Assembly: GCA_035283185.1 (NCBI GenBank) | Contig: DATEUJ010000243.1 | Coordinates: 1-64,000, forward strand | DNA length: 64,000 bases | DNA from: DASSFZ01 sp035283185 | Lineage (GTDB): Bacteria > Chloroflexota > Anaerolineae > Fen-1058 | Direction of reading: 5' to 3' | Shown: piece after piece, positions 1 through 8,450 of the stretch | How positions within the stretch are numbered: the first letter of the stretch is position 1 | How the letters are laid out: each line of letters begins with the position of its first letter | Made by a program: the position numbers and the translations under genes | The notes under the pieces: model-generated | Seen by the model: the letters and a program-made list of their open reading frames with translations, nothing else | What the model was told of the DNA's origin: nothing | Databases searched by the model: none

Positions 1-3000
1 CCTCCGTCAGAACGGAGGGAGCCGGAGGGGGGGGTCGAGCGGGCACTGTTCGCGGCGATGAAGATCGGCATGCGGCGCATCGGGGTGATCCAGGTCAGCA
101 ACAAGCGAAACGGCCAGCCGTTTGGCGAAGATGATGTGCGGCTCATGTCGATCTACGCGGCACACATCGCGGCCGTCGTCGAGAACGCCCGCCTGTACGC
201 GCAGACCGACGTGCGCTTGCAGCAGCGCGTCGAGGAGTTGACGGCGCTGTCCAACATCAGCCAGGAGCTGAACGCGACGCTCGATCGCGAGCGCATCCTG
301 GATCTGGTTCTCAACGAGGCGGTGCGCTCGACGGGCGCGGCGCGCGGGGTGGTCGCGCTGGTCGAGCCTGGGCGGGCTGAGCTGGTTCTGGCTGCGATGC
401 TGGGCTATACGCCGGAGGAGATCGAGCGCGCGCGCCTGCTGTCTCAACGCGCCGGCGAGGGCATCATCGGGGCGGTGATCGAGACGGGCGCGTCGATGGT
501 GGTGGACGATGTGCTCAGGAACCCTGATTACCTTCAAGTCTCAGAGCAGACGCGATCGGAGCTGTGCGTGCCCATTCGCTACGCGCTGGAGGTGGTCGGC
601 GCGATCAACCTGGAAAGCCCGAGCGTCGGATATTTCACGCGCGATCACGTTGCCTTCCTGAAGGCGCTCGCGGCGCACGCGGCGATTGCCATCGGCAACA
701 CACAGCGGTACGAAGAGCAATTGCGGCGTGGCGAGCTGTTACGGCGGCGCGCCGAGCAGTTGGCGAACCTGTTCGAGATCGGGCAGGCCTTCCGCAGTGA
801 CAGGCCGCTGGTCGAGGTGCTGGAGGACGTGGTGCATGCCGTCCAGCAAACAGCCGGTTTCAACGTGGTCCTCTTGAGCGTGCTGGAGGGCGACCCGCCG
901 GCGCTGGAGCGCGTGGCGGCGGCCGGGCTGCCCGTGACGCGCCTGGAGGAGATGAAGAAGGTGCGCACGCCGTGGGAATCGGTCGGCGCGATCATGCACG
1001 ATGCGTTCCGCATCAGCCAATCGCACTACGTCCCGGCCGAGCACACGGCGGTCACGAGCGAGTTGGACACGTGGCCGCCTTTCAAGGCGGATATGGCGCC
1101 GCGCGCCTCCGGCCACTGGCACGAGCAGGACCTGCTCTTCACGCCGCTGCGCGCGTCGGGCGATCGCATCCTTGGCATCATATCCGTCGACGAGCCGTTC
1201 GACGGGCGCGTTCCCGATCGGGCGACCATCGAAACGCTGGAGCTGTTCGCCAACCAGGCGGCCATCGCTATCGAGAACGCGCGCCTGCTCGAAGACCTCC
1301 AGCAGCGCATCGACAGCCTGACGCTGTTCAATCAGGTCAGCCGCACGATCAGCGCGCGGTTGGACCTGGACGGCTTACTGGCGACGATCGTCGACGCCAG
1401 CATCGAATTGACCAAGGCGAACACCGCCACGATTTTCATGCGCGACGACGCGGGCGTGTTCCGGCCGCGCAAGTCTCACGGCTGGCGGCCCGAGCAGATC
1501 GCGCACCTGAAGTGGGCCGAGGGCGAGGGCCTCGTCGGCCACGTGGCGCGCGAAGGACACGCGGTGATCGTGCCGGATGCCAAAGCCGATCCGCTGTTTA
1601 CGCCCGACCCGACCGACAGCGTGATCGGAGCCATGCTCCTGGTGCCGATTGCCGTGGGTGGCGCGGTGATCGGCGTGTTGAGCGTCGACAAGCCCGCGCC
1701 GCGCTCTTTCTCGAACACGGATTTGCTCATGCTGTCCACGCTTGGCGATCAGGCGGCGATCGCGATGGCCAACTCCCGCCTCTTCGACGAGGTGCGCCGC
1801 TTCTCGTTCGAGCTGGAAGAGCGCGTGCGCCAGCGCACGGAGGAGCTGGCTCGGGCCAACGCCGACCTGACGCTGGAGCGCGACCGCGTCGAGACGCTGT
1901 ACCGCATCACGTCCGAGCTGTCGATGAGCCTCGACCTGGATCGGGTCCTCAACCGCGCGCTGGCGCTGGTGAACGAAGCGGTGGGCACCCGGCGCAGCTC
2001 GATTCTGCTGGTGGATCAGGAGGGCGATCGGTTGATTCACCGCGCCGCGATGGGCCGAGGCGACGCCGAGCGCCTGGCGCCGGGCGGCCAGCCGATGCGC
2101 TTCCGCCGCCACGAGGGTCTGGCGGGCTGGGTTATCCGCAATCGCATGCCGGCGATCGTGGCCGACATTCGGGCCGACGACCGCTGGCTGGAGCTGCCGT
2201 CACCTGAGCACCTGACACCCCGTGCGTATCGATCGGCGCTGGCCGTGCCCCTGATCGCCGGCGACGACGCGCTGGGCGCGCTGCTGTTGCTGCACCCGGA
2301 CGCGGGCTACTTCGAGGAGTCGCACTTGCGCCTGGTGGAGGCGGCCGCCACGCAGGCGGCGACCGCCATCCACAACGCGGCATTGTACGGATACATTCGG
2401 GAGAACGCCGAGCGCCTGGGCGCCATGCTGCGCGACAAGCAGATCGAGGCGGCTAAGGCCCAGGCGATTCTCGAATCGGTGGCGGACGGCGTGCTGGTCG
2501 CGGACGCTTCGGAGACGGTCATCCTGTTCAACGCCGCGGCCGAGCGTATCCTGGGGCGCGCGCGGGAGACGGTGCTCAACCGGCCGACGGCGGACATCAT
2601 CGGCCTGTACGGCGCGTCCGGCGCGCTGTGGGAAGAGCAGATTCAGCGCTGGCGCAGTGCCCCGGAGTCGCGGCGCGGCGTGCCCTCGCTTGCGACGACA
2701 GTGCACTTCGAGGACGAGAACCGCTACGTCCGTGTGTCGATCGCGCCGGTCACCGGTCCGGGCGACGAGTTTCTCGGCACCGTGTCGGTCGTCCGCGACA
2801 TCACGGCAGAGGTTGAGGCGGATCGGTCTACGCGCGATTTCGTATCGAACGTCAGCCACGATCTGCGCACGCCGATGACGAGCATCAAGGGCTACGCCGA
2901 CTTGCTGCTGATGGGCGCCGCCGGCGCCCTCAATGAGAACCAGGAGCGTTACCTGAATATCATCCGCTCCAACACTAAGCGTTTGGAGGACTTGGTCGCC

Positions 3001-4353
3001 GACTTGCTCGACATTAACCGCCTCGATAGTGGGCGCGCCGTGCTCGACATCAAGCACGTGAGCATGGCCGCGGTCGTCGAGCAGGTGCTGACTTCGCTGC
3101 ACGAGCGCATCGAGCAGAAAGGGCTGACGATCGAGACTGAGATGCCCGAGGGCGATTCTCTCATCGTCCTGGGCGATCACGCCCGGCTTCTCCAGGTCTT
3201 GACGAACCTGGTCAGTAACTCGCACCAATACACGCCGTCAGGCGGAACGATCACGGTGCGGGCGCGCCGCCTGCCCGACAGCGATATGCTGAGCGTCGAG
3301 GTGCAAGATACAGGCATCGGCATCTCGCCAGAGGATGTGCCCAAGGTGTTCGATCGCCTCTTCCGCGCCGACGATCCCGTGGTGCAGGAGTTCCCCGGCC
3401 ACGGCCTGGGGCTGGCCATCACGCAGTTGCTGGTGGAGATGCACAGCGGCGAGATCTGGGTGAACAGCGAGCTGGGGAAAGGCACGACGTTCTCGTTCAC
3501 GGTGCCCCTCGCCGAAGAGACGCTGCGCGAGCCGGCCGAGGCGGTGTCTGGGACGGAGGCTGACCTGGTTATTGCGCCGGCGTGGACGCGCGGCGTGGCG
3601 CCGCACGCCCCTCGGATTCTCGTGGTCGAAGACGATCCGGACATCGCTTCCCTCATCGAGCGCAACCTGACGCACGTGGGATACAGCGTGCAGACGGTCG
3701 GCACGGGCAAGGCGGCGCTTGACATGGTAAAGCGCGAGCGCCCCGATCTCGTCACGCTGGACATCTATCTGCCCGATATCGACGGCCAGGAAGTGCTGAC
3801 GACGCTCAAGTCCGACCCGGAGACGGCCCACATTCCGGTGATCGTCGTGTCGGTGGTGTCCGACGGCAAAGAGAGTCTGGAAGCAGGCGCGATCGACTTC
3901 CTGTCCAAGCCGCTCGAAGCGTCGAGGCTGATCGACGCGGTCAGCCGCGTGCTGGGCCACATCGGCTCGATTCTGATCGTCGAAGATGATCTGGACACGA
4001 CCACCATGCTGACCGAATCGTTGCAGCGCGCCGGGTATCGCGTGATGGTGACCGGCAACGGACGGCAGGCCATCGCCCTGGCCCGAGACGATCAGCCCGA
4101 CCTCATCCTCCTCGATCTGAGGCTGCCGCGCATGGACGGCGTCACGATTTTGCACCATCTGAAGCGCTCGCCGAAGACGGCCAAGATTCCGGTCGTGATC
4201 ATGACCGGCAGCGTGACGCTGGACACCGTGCGGCGACAGCAGTTCCTCGCCATGGGCGCCGTAGACTTCCTGGCCAAGCCATTCGACGTGCCGACGCTGA
4301 TCAATAAGATCGAGTCCGTGCTGAACCGCGAATCCGGAGAATTCAGCGGATAG
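1..4353 (+). CDS. multi-GAF/PAS hybrid sensor histidine kinase with two receiver domains (5' partial)
   Basis: The reading frame is open to the window edge, so the gene starts upstream; the first ATG here (58) lies inside a GAF domain. Counting from that ATG: end of GAF 1 (1-50), four more GAF regions (about 55-225, 226-412, 413-600, 600-800), PAS (about 802-922), HisKA with the SHDLRTP box and phospho-acceptor His934, then HATPase_c with N box (LTNLVSNSHQYTP), DTGIGIS and GHGLGLAI. Two receivers follow, with predicted phospho-acceptors Asp1235 (TLDIYLPD) and Asp1353 (LLDLRLPR), each keeping a late K in SKP or AKP. No membrane segment is seen in this part, so it is probably a cytoplasmic sensor of small ligands or redox state relaying phosphate internally. 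A coiled-coil rich in Arg and Glu links GAF 4 and GAF 5. The target is unknown; no output regulator is adjacent. Confidence 0.93.
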   Translation, partial: PPSERREPEGGVERALFAAMKIGMRRIGVIQVSNKRNGQPFGEDDVRLMSIYAAHIAAVVENARLYAQTDVRLQQRVEELTALSNISQELNATLDRERILDLVLNEAVRSTGAARGVVALVEPGRAELVLAAMLGYTPEEIERARLLSQRAGEGIIGAVIETGASMVVDDVLRNPDYLQVSEQTRSELCVPIRYALEVVGAINLESPSVGYFTRDHVAFLKALAAHAAIAIGNTQRYEEQLRRGELLRRRAEQLANLFEIGQAFRSDRPLVEVLEDVVHAVQQTAGFNVVLLSVLEGDPPALERVAAAGLPVTRLEEMKKVRTPWESVGAIMHDAFRISQSHYVPAEHTAVTSELDTWPPFKADMAPRASGHWHEQDLLFTPLRASGDRILGIISVDEPFDGRVPDRATIETLELFANQAAIAIENARLLEDLQQRIDSLTLFNQVSRTISARLDLDGLLATIVDASIELTKANTATIFMRDDAGVFRPRKSHGWRPEQIAHLKWAEGEGLVGHVAREGHAVIVPDAKADPLFTPDPTDSVIGAMLLVPIAVGGAVIGVLSVDKPAPRSFSNTDLLMLSTLGDQAAIAMANSRLFDEVRRFSFELEERVRQRTEELARANADLTLERDRVETLYRITSELSMSLDLDRVLNRALALVNEAVGTRRSSILLVDQEGDRLIHRAAMGRGDAERLAPGGQPMRFRRHEGLAGWVIRNRMPAIVADIRADDRWLELPSPEHLTPRAYRSALAVPLIAGDDALGALLLLHPDAGYFEESHLRLVEAAATQAATAIHNAALYGYIRENAERLGAMLRDKQIEAAKAQAILESVADGVLVADASETVILFNAAAERILGRARETVLNRPTADIIGLYGASGALWEEQIQRWRSAPESRRGVPSLATTVHFEDENRYVRVSIAPVTGPGDEFLGTVSVVRDITAEVEADRSTRDFVSNVSHDLRTPMTSIKGYADLLLMGAAGALNENQERYLNIIRSNTKRLEDLVADLLDINRLDSGRAVLDIKHVSMAAVVEQVLTSLHERIEQKGLTIETEMPEGDSLIVLGDHARLLQVLTNLVSNSHQYTPSGGTITVRARRLPDSDMLSVEVQDTGIGISPEDVPKVFDRLFRADDPVVQEFPGHGLGLAITQLLVEMHSGEIWVNSELGKGTTFSFTVPLAEETLREPAEAVSGTEADLVIAPAWTRGVAPHAPRILVVEDDPDIASLIERNLTHVGYSVQTVGTGKAALDMVKRERPDLVTLDIYLPDIDGQEVLTTLKSDPETAHIPVIVVSVVSDGKESLEAGAIDFLSKPLEASRLIDAVSRVLGHIGSILIVEDDLDTTTMLTESLQRAGYRVMVTGNGRQAIALARDDQPDLILLDLRLPRMDGVTILHHLKRSPKTAKIPVVIMTGSVTLDTVRRQQFLAMGAVDFLAKPFDVPTLINKIESVLNRESGEFSG

Positions 4354-4475
4354 GAGCCGGAAGCGGCATAACGCCCACGCATTACACAGAATGTAGGGAC
4401 GACCTTCGTGATTGCCCGTCATCGGGCAGGCGGAGCGCGCCGCGCCGGGCCAACGAGTCTACGACCAAAGTCTAA

Positions 4476-4509
4476 GCCCCTCGGGTGAGAAGCCCCGCGG
4501 GGCATTTTT
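4476..4509 (+). terminator. Rho-independent terminator candidate
   Basis: GCCCCTCGGG (4476-4485) pairs with CCCGCGGGGC (4494-4503) with one T/C mismatch around an 8-nt loop, followed by ATTTTT. It lies about 120 nt downstream of the sensor kinase stop. The same spacer holds a smaller TGCCCG/CGGGCA hairpin (4413-4428) with no T tract. Confidence 0.7.
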
Positions 4510-4531
4510 GCTGCCCATGACCAAAGTATGC

Positions 4532-4560
4532 TTGCGGCATAGTTGCCTCCCGGCTAAACT
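4532..4560 (+). promoter_or_regulatory. possible sigma-70-type promoter for the sugar dehydrogenase gene
   Basis: TTGCGG (4532-4537), a 17-nt spacer and TAAACT (4555-4560) lie about 40 nt upstream of the chosen start codon and just after the terminator. Both hexamers deviate from consensus. Confidence 0.35.
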
Positions 4561-4608
4561 CATCCGAAGTTTCAGGTGTGACTCTCAAGGGCCAAAGGAG
4601 TGCCCCAC

Positions 4609-6285
4609 GTGCATCGATTCGCGGTTCGACTGGTTCGGATGTCTGTGCTCGTCGGGCCATTTCTGGCATCCATTGTCCTCGTGCTGAACTCACCTGTGAC
4701 TTGGCCGGTGTGGGCTGCGGCGAACGGTCGTGCCAGTGCCGGGCGGAGCGCCGATGTGCCGGCAACGCCGCCATTCACCATCGCACTTCAACCCGTCGTG
4801 TCCGGCCTGTCTCAGCCCGTATATCTGACGCACGCCGGCGACGGGAGTGAGCGCCTGTTCGTCGTCGAGCAAGAAGGCAGAATCCGCGTCGTCAAGAACG
4901 GCGTCTTGCAGAGTGCGCCTTTTCTGAGCATCACGGGCATCGTGCAATGCTGTGGCGAGCAAGGTCTCCTCAGCGTCGCGTTCGACCCGGATTACGAAAC
5001 GAACGGCGCCTTCTACGTCAACTACACGAGACAGGGCGATGGCGACAGCGTGATAGCGCGCACCGTCGTCGCCGATCCGGCTTCCGACGTGGCGAGCGTC
5101 GTCTCGGTCACCCAGGTGCTCACCGTCGTCCAGCCGCAGACCAATCACAACGGCGGCCAGTTGCAGTTCGGCCCTCACGACGATTACCTCTACATCGGCA
5201 TGGGTGACGGCGGCGCTGCCGGCGACCAGGGGGATGGCCATCACGAGCCGGGTGGAAATGCACAGTGGCCGGGCACACTGCTGGGAAAGATGCTGCGCAT
5301 CGACGTGCGCGGCGCGCCGACGTACACGATCCCGCCTTCCAATCCATTCACGCAGACGGCCGGCTACCGGCCGGAGATCTGGGCGCTCGGCCTGCGCAAC
5401 CCGTGGCGCTTCTCGTTCGACCGCGCGACGGGCGACATGCTCATCGGCGACGTGGGGCAGGGGAGTTGGGAGGAAGTGAGTTATCAGCCGGCATCCAGCG
5501 CCGGGGGCGCGAACTATGGTTGGCGCTGCAAAGAGGGTTTTCACGACTTCAACATGTCGGGCGACTGCCCTAACCTGATATTGACGTCACCGGTTGTAGA
5601 GTATCCTCAGGTGATCACAGGCGAAGACAACTGCTCGGTGATAGGCGGTTACGTGTATCGCGGCGGCGTCTACCCCTGGCTGAACGGCGTCAACTTCTAC
5701 GCCGACTACTGCTCAGGCCGGATATGGTCACTTGAGCAAGTCAGCCCGGGTATATGGAGCAGCGTCGAACAGCGTAACGAGAGCTTCTCCATCAGCTCGT
5801 TCGGCGAGGATGAGGACGGCGAACTGGTCGTGCTCGACTATTCCGGCGGCCGGGTGCTCAGGCTCACGTCGACCGCGGCGCCCGATTTGAGCCTCTCGCA
5901 AAAGATCGCTTCGAATGTGGCGCCGATGCGGAACCAAACCGTGGCGTACACGATCGTCCTGCGCAATGCGGGCAGTCCGTTCAGCCAGACCGTTCGATTG
6001 ACGGACGTAGTCCCGTTCGGCCTCGCATACGTCGCCGGATCGCTGGCGGCCACGCACGGGGCCATCGACGATTCGTCCGCGCCGATGCTGAAATGGAGCG
6101 GCGTCATGTCGAGTACGTTCGTCGCCACAGTGACCTACGCCGTCACTGTGACCGAGACCGTCACGAAGCCGATCGCGAATGTCGTCACCATCGATCCGGG
6201 CATCGCTCCGCCGTTCGTGCGCCCCGCGATCGTTTTCGTGAACGGCCATCGCCTCTATCTGCCCGTGATCACCAAGAGAGACTGA
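4609..6285 (+). CDS. secreted PQQ-dependent sugar dehydrogenase-like protein with DUF11-type tail
   Basis: The GTG at 4609 is preferred over the GTG at 4600 because AAAGGAG (4594-4600) ends 8 nt before it. An N-terminal hydrophobic segment ending near VWAAA is a signal peptide. The body matches the glucose/sorbosone dehydrogenase beta-propeller: SGLSQPVYLTHAGDG, a GLLSVAFDPDY block, HNGGQLQFGPHDDYLYIGMGDGG, and a LGLRNPWRFSFD block then DVGQGSWEEV. Family members oxidise aldoses or related alcohols using PQQ outside the membrane; the substrate here cannot be named. Residues from about 415 form a DUF11-like beta-sandwich (YTIVLRNAG, LTDVVPFGL). The protein ends in RLYLPVITKRD, the tail type shared with two other secreted proteins in this window. 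It appears monocistronic. Confidence 0.85.
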   Translation: MHRFAVRLVRMSVLVGPFLASIVLVLNSPVTWPVWAAANGRASAGRSADVPATPPFTIALQPVVSGLSQPVYLTHAGDGSERLFVVEQEGRIRVVKNGVLQSAPFLSITGIVQCCGEQGLLSVAFDPDYETNGAFYVNYTRQGDGDSVIARTVVADPASDVASVVSVTQVLTVVQPQTNHNGGQLQFGPHDDYLYIGMGDGGAAGDQGDGHHEPGGNAQWPGTLLGKMLRIDVRGAPTYTIPPSNPFTQTAGYRPEIWALGLRNPWRFSFDRATGDMLIGDVGQGSWEEVSYQPASSAGGANYGWRCKEGFHDFNMSGDCPNLILTSPVVEYPQVITGEDNCSVIGGYVYRGGVYPWLNGVNFYADYCSGRIWSLEQVSPGIWSSVEQRNESFSISSFGEDEDGELVVLDYSGGRVLRLTSTAAPDLSLSQKIASNVAPMRNQTVAYTIVLRNAGSPFSQTVRLTDVVPFGLAYVAGSLAATHGAIDDSSAPMLKWSGVMSSTFVATVTYAVTVTETVTKPIANVVTIDPGIAPPFVRPAIVFVNGHRLYLPVITKRD

Positions 6286-6660
6286 CGCGCAGCGTGCCCT
6301 CGCCCTCGCTCCGCGACAAGACAGCGCCGCGGTTAACCTCGGCGTGCCACGCCTTGCGCCCGCCGACCTACGCCCGGGTGTTTGGGCATTTTTAATAACA
6401 TTGTTCTAACGAGTCTCCCCCCTTTTTATAACCGCCATGCGCTACCCTAGCGCCGTATGGTGCCCTGGGTGGTATGTTGCTTTTCACGTGACCCGTGTGC
6501 GGTCATCCGTCGGCTGATGGCAAACTTGCAGAAACCAGCCATGGCTCTACGAAGCAGATTCTCAGGCTGCCGAAGGGTCGAAGGGACGGCGGTCTGAGCG
6601 TTGTGTGTAATCACCAACCGTGAAGCGTTGACAAAAATCACTAGATCGAGGCAAAGGAAA
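6286..6660. other. 375-nt intergenic spacer upstream of the PAPS synthetase gene
   Basis: It contains the weak terminator at 6372-6394 and otherwise no recognisable gene, RNA or palindrome. I looked for a SAM-I or other sulfur-related riboswitch core and did not find one. A consensus-like TTGACA at 6628-6633 has no -10 partner before the start codon. Confidence 0.5.
6372..6394 (+). terminator. weak Rho-independent terminator candidate
   Basis: GCCCG and TGGGC (one G-U pair) flank a 6-nt loop, followed by ATTTTTA, 87 nt after the sugar dehydrogenase stop codon. Confidence 0.45.
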
Positions 6661-8406
6661 TTGAACACCACCATTCTCACGCAACTGATTACTCCGTACG
6701 GCGGCCGGCTGCTGGACCTGACCGTCCCACCCGAGGCGTTGGACGAAGTGAAGGCGTATGCCAACCGGCTGCCTTCGATTCAACTCACCGAGCGGGCGGT
6801 CTGCGATCTCGAACTGCTCGCCATCGGCGCGTTCTCGCCACTGGATCGGTTCATGGGCCAGGCCGATTATCATAGTGTGCTGGACACCATGCGCCTGGAC
6901 AGCGGACACATCTTCCCCGTGCCGGTGACGCTGCCGGTCGAACCTGATCCGGAGATTCAATTGGGACGAGACGTGGCGCTGCGGAACTCCAAGAACGAAC
7001 TGCTGGCGATCATGACGATCGAGGAGATGTACAGTTGGGACCTGCGCGAGGCGGCGGAGAAGGTGTTCGGCACGCAGGATTTGCGGCATCCACTCGTGGC
7101 CGAAATGCATCGCTGGGGCAGGCTGCACATCTGCGGGCGCTTGCAGGTCATTCAACTACCCCGGCGCTATGACTTCCGGGACTTGCGCCTCACACCGGCC
7201 GAGACGCGCGCCCAGCTTGAGGCGTTTGGCTATCCGAATGTCGTCGCGTTCCAGACGCGGAATCCCTTGCATCGCGTGCACGAAGAGCTGACGAAGCGAG
7301 CCGCGCAGGAAGTCGACGGCGTGCTCCTGCTGCATCCGGTCGTCGGCCTGACCAAGCCCGGCGATGTCGATCATTATACCCGCGTGCGCACGTACAAGGC
7401 GCTCGCCCAGCGCTACTACGACCCAGGGCGAATACTGCTGGCGCTGCTGCCGCTGGCGATGCGCATGGCCGGGCCGCGCGAGGCGCTGTGGCACGCCGTC
7501 ATCCGGCGCAACTACGGCGCGAACCATCTGATCGTCGGGCGCGATCATGCCAGCCCCGGCGTGGACTCGACCGGCAAGCCGTTTTACGGGCCATACGATG
7601 CGCAGGAGCTGGTCGCACGCTTCAGCGACGAGCTCGGCGTCGCCATGGTTCCGTTCCTCGAGCTGGTGTACCTGCCCGAAGAGAATCGCTACGAGGAGGC
7701 GCATCGCGTCGACCGGCACGTGCAGACGGCGTCACTCTCGGGCACGCAGGTGCGCGAAGATTACCTGAACAACGGGCGGAAACTGCCCGACTGGTTCACC
7801 CGGCCCGAAGTCGCCGACATCCTGGCCGAAACGTACCCGCCGCGCCACCGGCAGGGGGTGTGCATCTGGTTCACCGGCCTGAGCGGCGCCGGAAAGTCGA
7901 CGACTGCCGAGGTGCTGACCGTGCTGCTCCTGGAGCACGGCCGGCAGGTGACGATGTTAGACGGCGACGTGGTGCGCACGCATCTGTCCAAAGGATTGGG
8001 CTTCAGCAAGGACGACCGGGACGTGAACATTCGGCGCATCGGCTTCGTAGCCTCGGAGATCGTGCGGCACGGTGGGGTGGTCATGTGCGCGGCGGTCAGC
8101 CCCTACCGGGCGACGCGCAACGACGTGCGCAGCATGGTCGGCCAGGATCGCTTCGTCGAGGTGTTCGTAGACACGCCCATCGACGTCTGCGAGGAGCGCG
8201 ACGCCAAAGGCATGTACGCCAAGGCCCGGCGCGGTGAGATCAAGGATTTCACCGGCATCGACGATCCCTACGAACCGCCGCTGCACCCTGAGCTCAAACT
8301 GGAGACGATCTCGTCCACGCCTGAACAGAACGCGCGTTTGATCCTGGACTACCTGATCCGAGAGGGCTTCGTGCGGGCCGCACCCCTGGCCGAGCACGTG
8401 AACTGA
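6661..8406 (+). CDS. sat-cysC: bifunctional sulfate adenylyltransferase / adenylylsulfate kinase
   Basis: The product (581 aa from TTG 6661) would convert sulfate and ATP to APS, then phosphorylate APS to PAPS in the cytoplasm. TTG 6661 is preferred over TTG 6601 because GAGG (6648-6651) is 9 nt upstream and the family homology starts just after it. The N-terminal ATP sulfurylase (about 1-385) has QTRNPLHRVHE from residue 198 and GRDH at 293-296. The C-terminal APS kinase (about 400-575) has an intact P-loop GLSGAGKST at 406-414 and a conserved LDGDVVRTHLSKGLGFSKDD block. The order sulfurylase then kinase is that of Aquifex-type fusions; in fungal ATP sulfurylases the equivalent domain has a degraded P-loop, so here the kinase is probably active. 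No APS/PAPS reductase or sulfotransferase lies nearby, so the use of PAPS is not shown. Confidence 0.95.
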   Translation: MNTTILTQLITPYGGRLLDLTVPPEALDEVKAYANRLPSIQLTERAVCDLELLAIGAFSPLDRFMGQADYHSVLDTMRLDSGHIFPVPVTLPVEPDPEIQLGRDVALRNSKNELLAIMTIEEMYSWDLREAAEKVFGTQDLRHPLVAEMHRWGRLHICGRLQVIQLPRRYDFRDLRLTPAETRAQLEAFGYPNVVAFQTRNPLHRVHEELTKRAAQEVDGVLLLHPVVGLTKPGDVDHYTRVRTYKALAQRYYDPGRILLALLPLAMRMAGPREALWHAVIRRNYGANHLIVGRDHASPGVDSTGKPFYGPYDAQELVARFSDELGVAMVPFLELVYLPEENRYEEAHRVDRHVQTASLSGTQVREDYLNNGRKLPDWFTRPEVADILAETYPPRHRQGVCIWFTGLSGAGKSTTAEVLTVLLLEHGRQVTMLDGDVVRTHLSKGLGFSKDDRDVNIRRIGFVASEIVRHGGVVMCAAVSPYRATRNDVRSMVGQDRFVEVFVDTPIDVCEERDAKGMYAKARRGEIKDFTGIDDPYEPPLHPELKLETISSTPEQNARLILDYLIREGFVRAAPLAEHVN

Positions 8407-8421
8407 CGCCCCCCCCCCTTG

Positions 8422-8447
8422 CCCCTCCCCCGCTTGCGGGGGAGGGG
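8422..8447. terminator. bidirectional terminator-like hairpin between convergent genes
   Basis: CCCCTCCCCCGC (8422-8433) and GCGGGGGAGGGG (8436-8447) are perfect 12-nt complements separated by TT. It fills the 44-nt gap between the sat-cysC and coaBC stop codons. There is no T tract, and C/G-rich hairpins like this also occur as dispersed repeats, so termination is inferred. Confidence 0.5.
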
Positions 8448-8450
8448 GAG

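Noticed and set aside
3238..4422. 394-codon frame antisense to the sensor kinase
   Set aside because: It mirrors the receiver and HATPase coding sequence, has no known motif and arises from GC-rich third positions.
6628..6633. Consensus-like TTGACA upstream of sat-cysC
   Set aside because: No -10 is possible at the right distance before the start codon at 6661, so it is probably chance.
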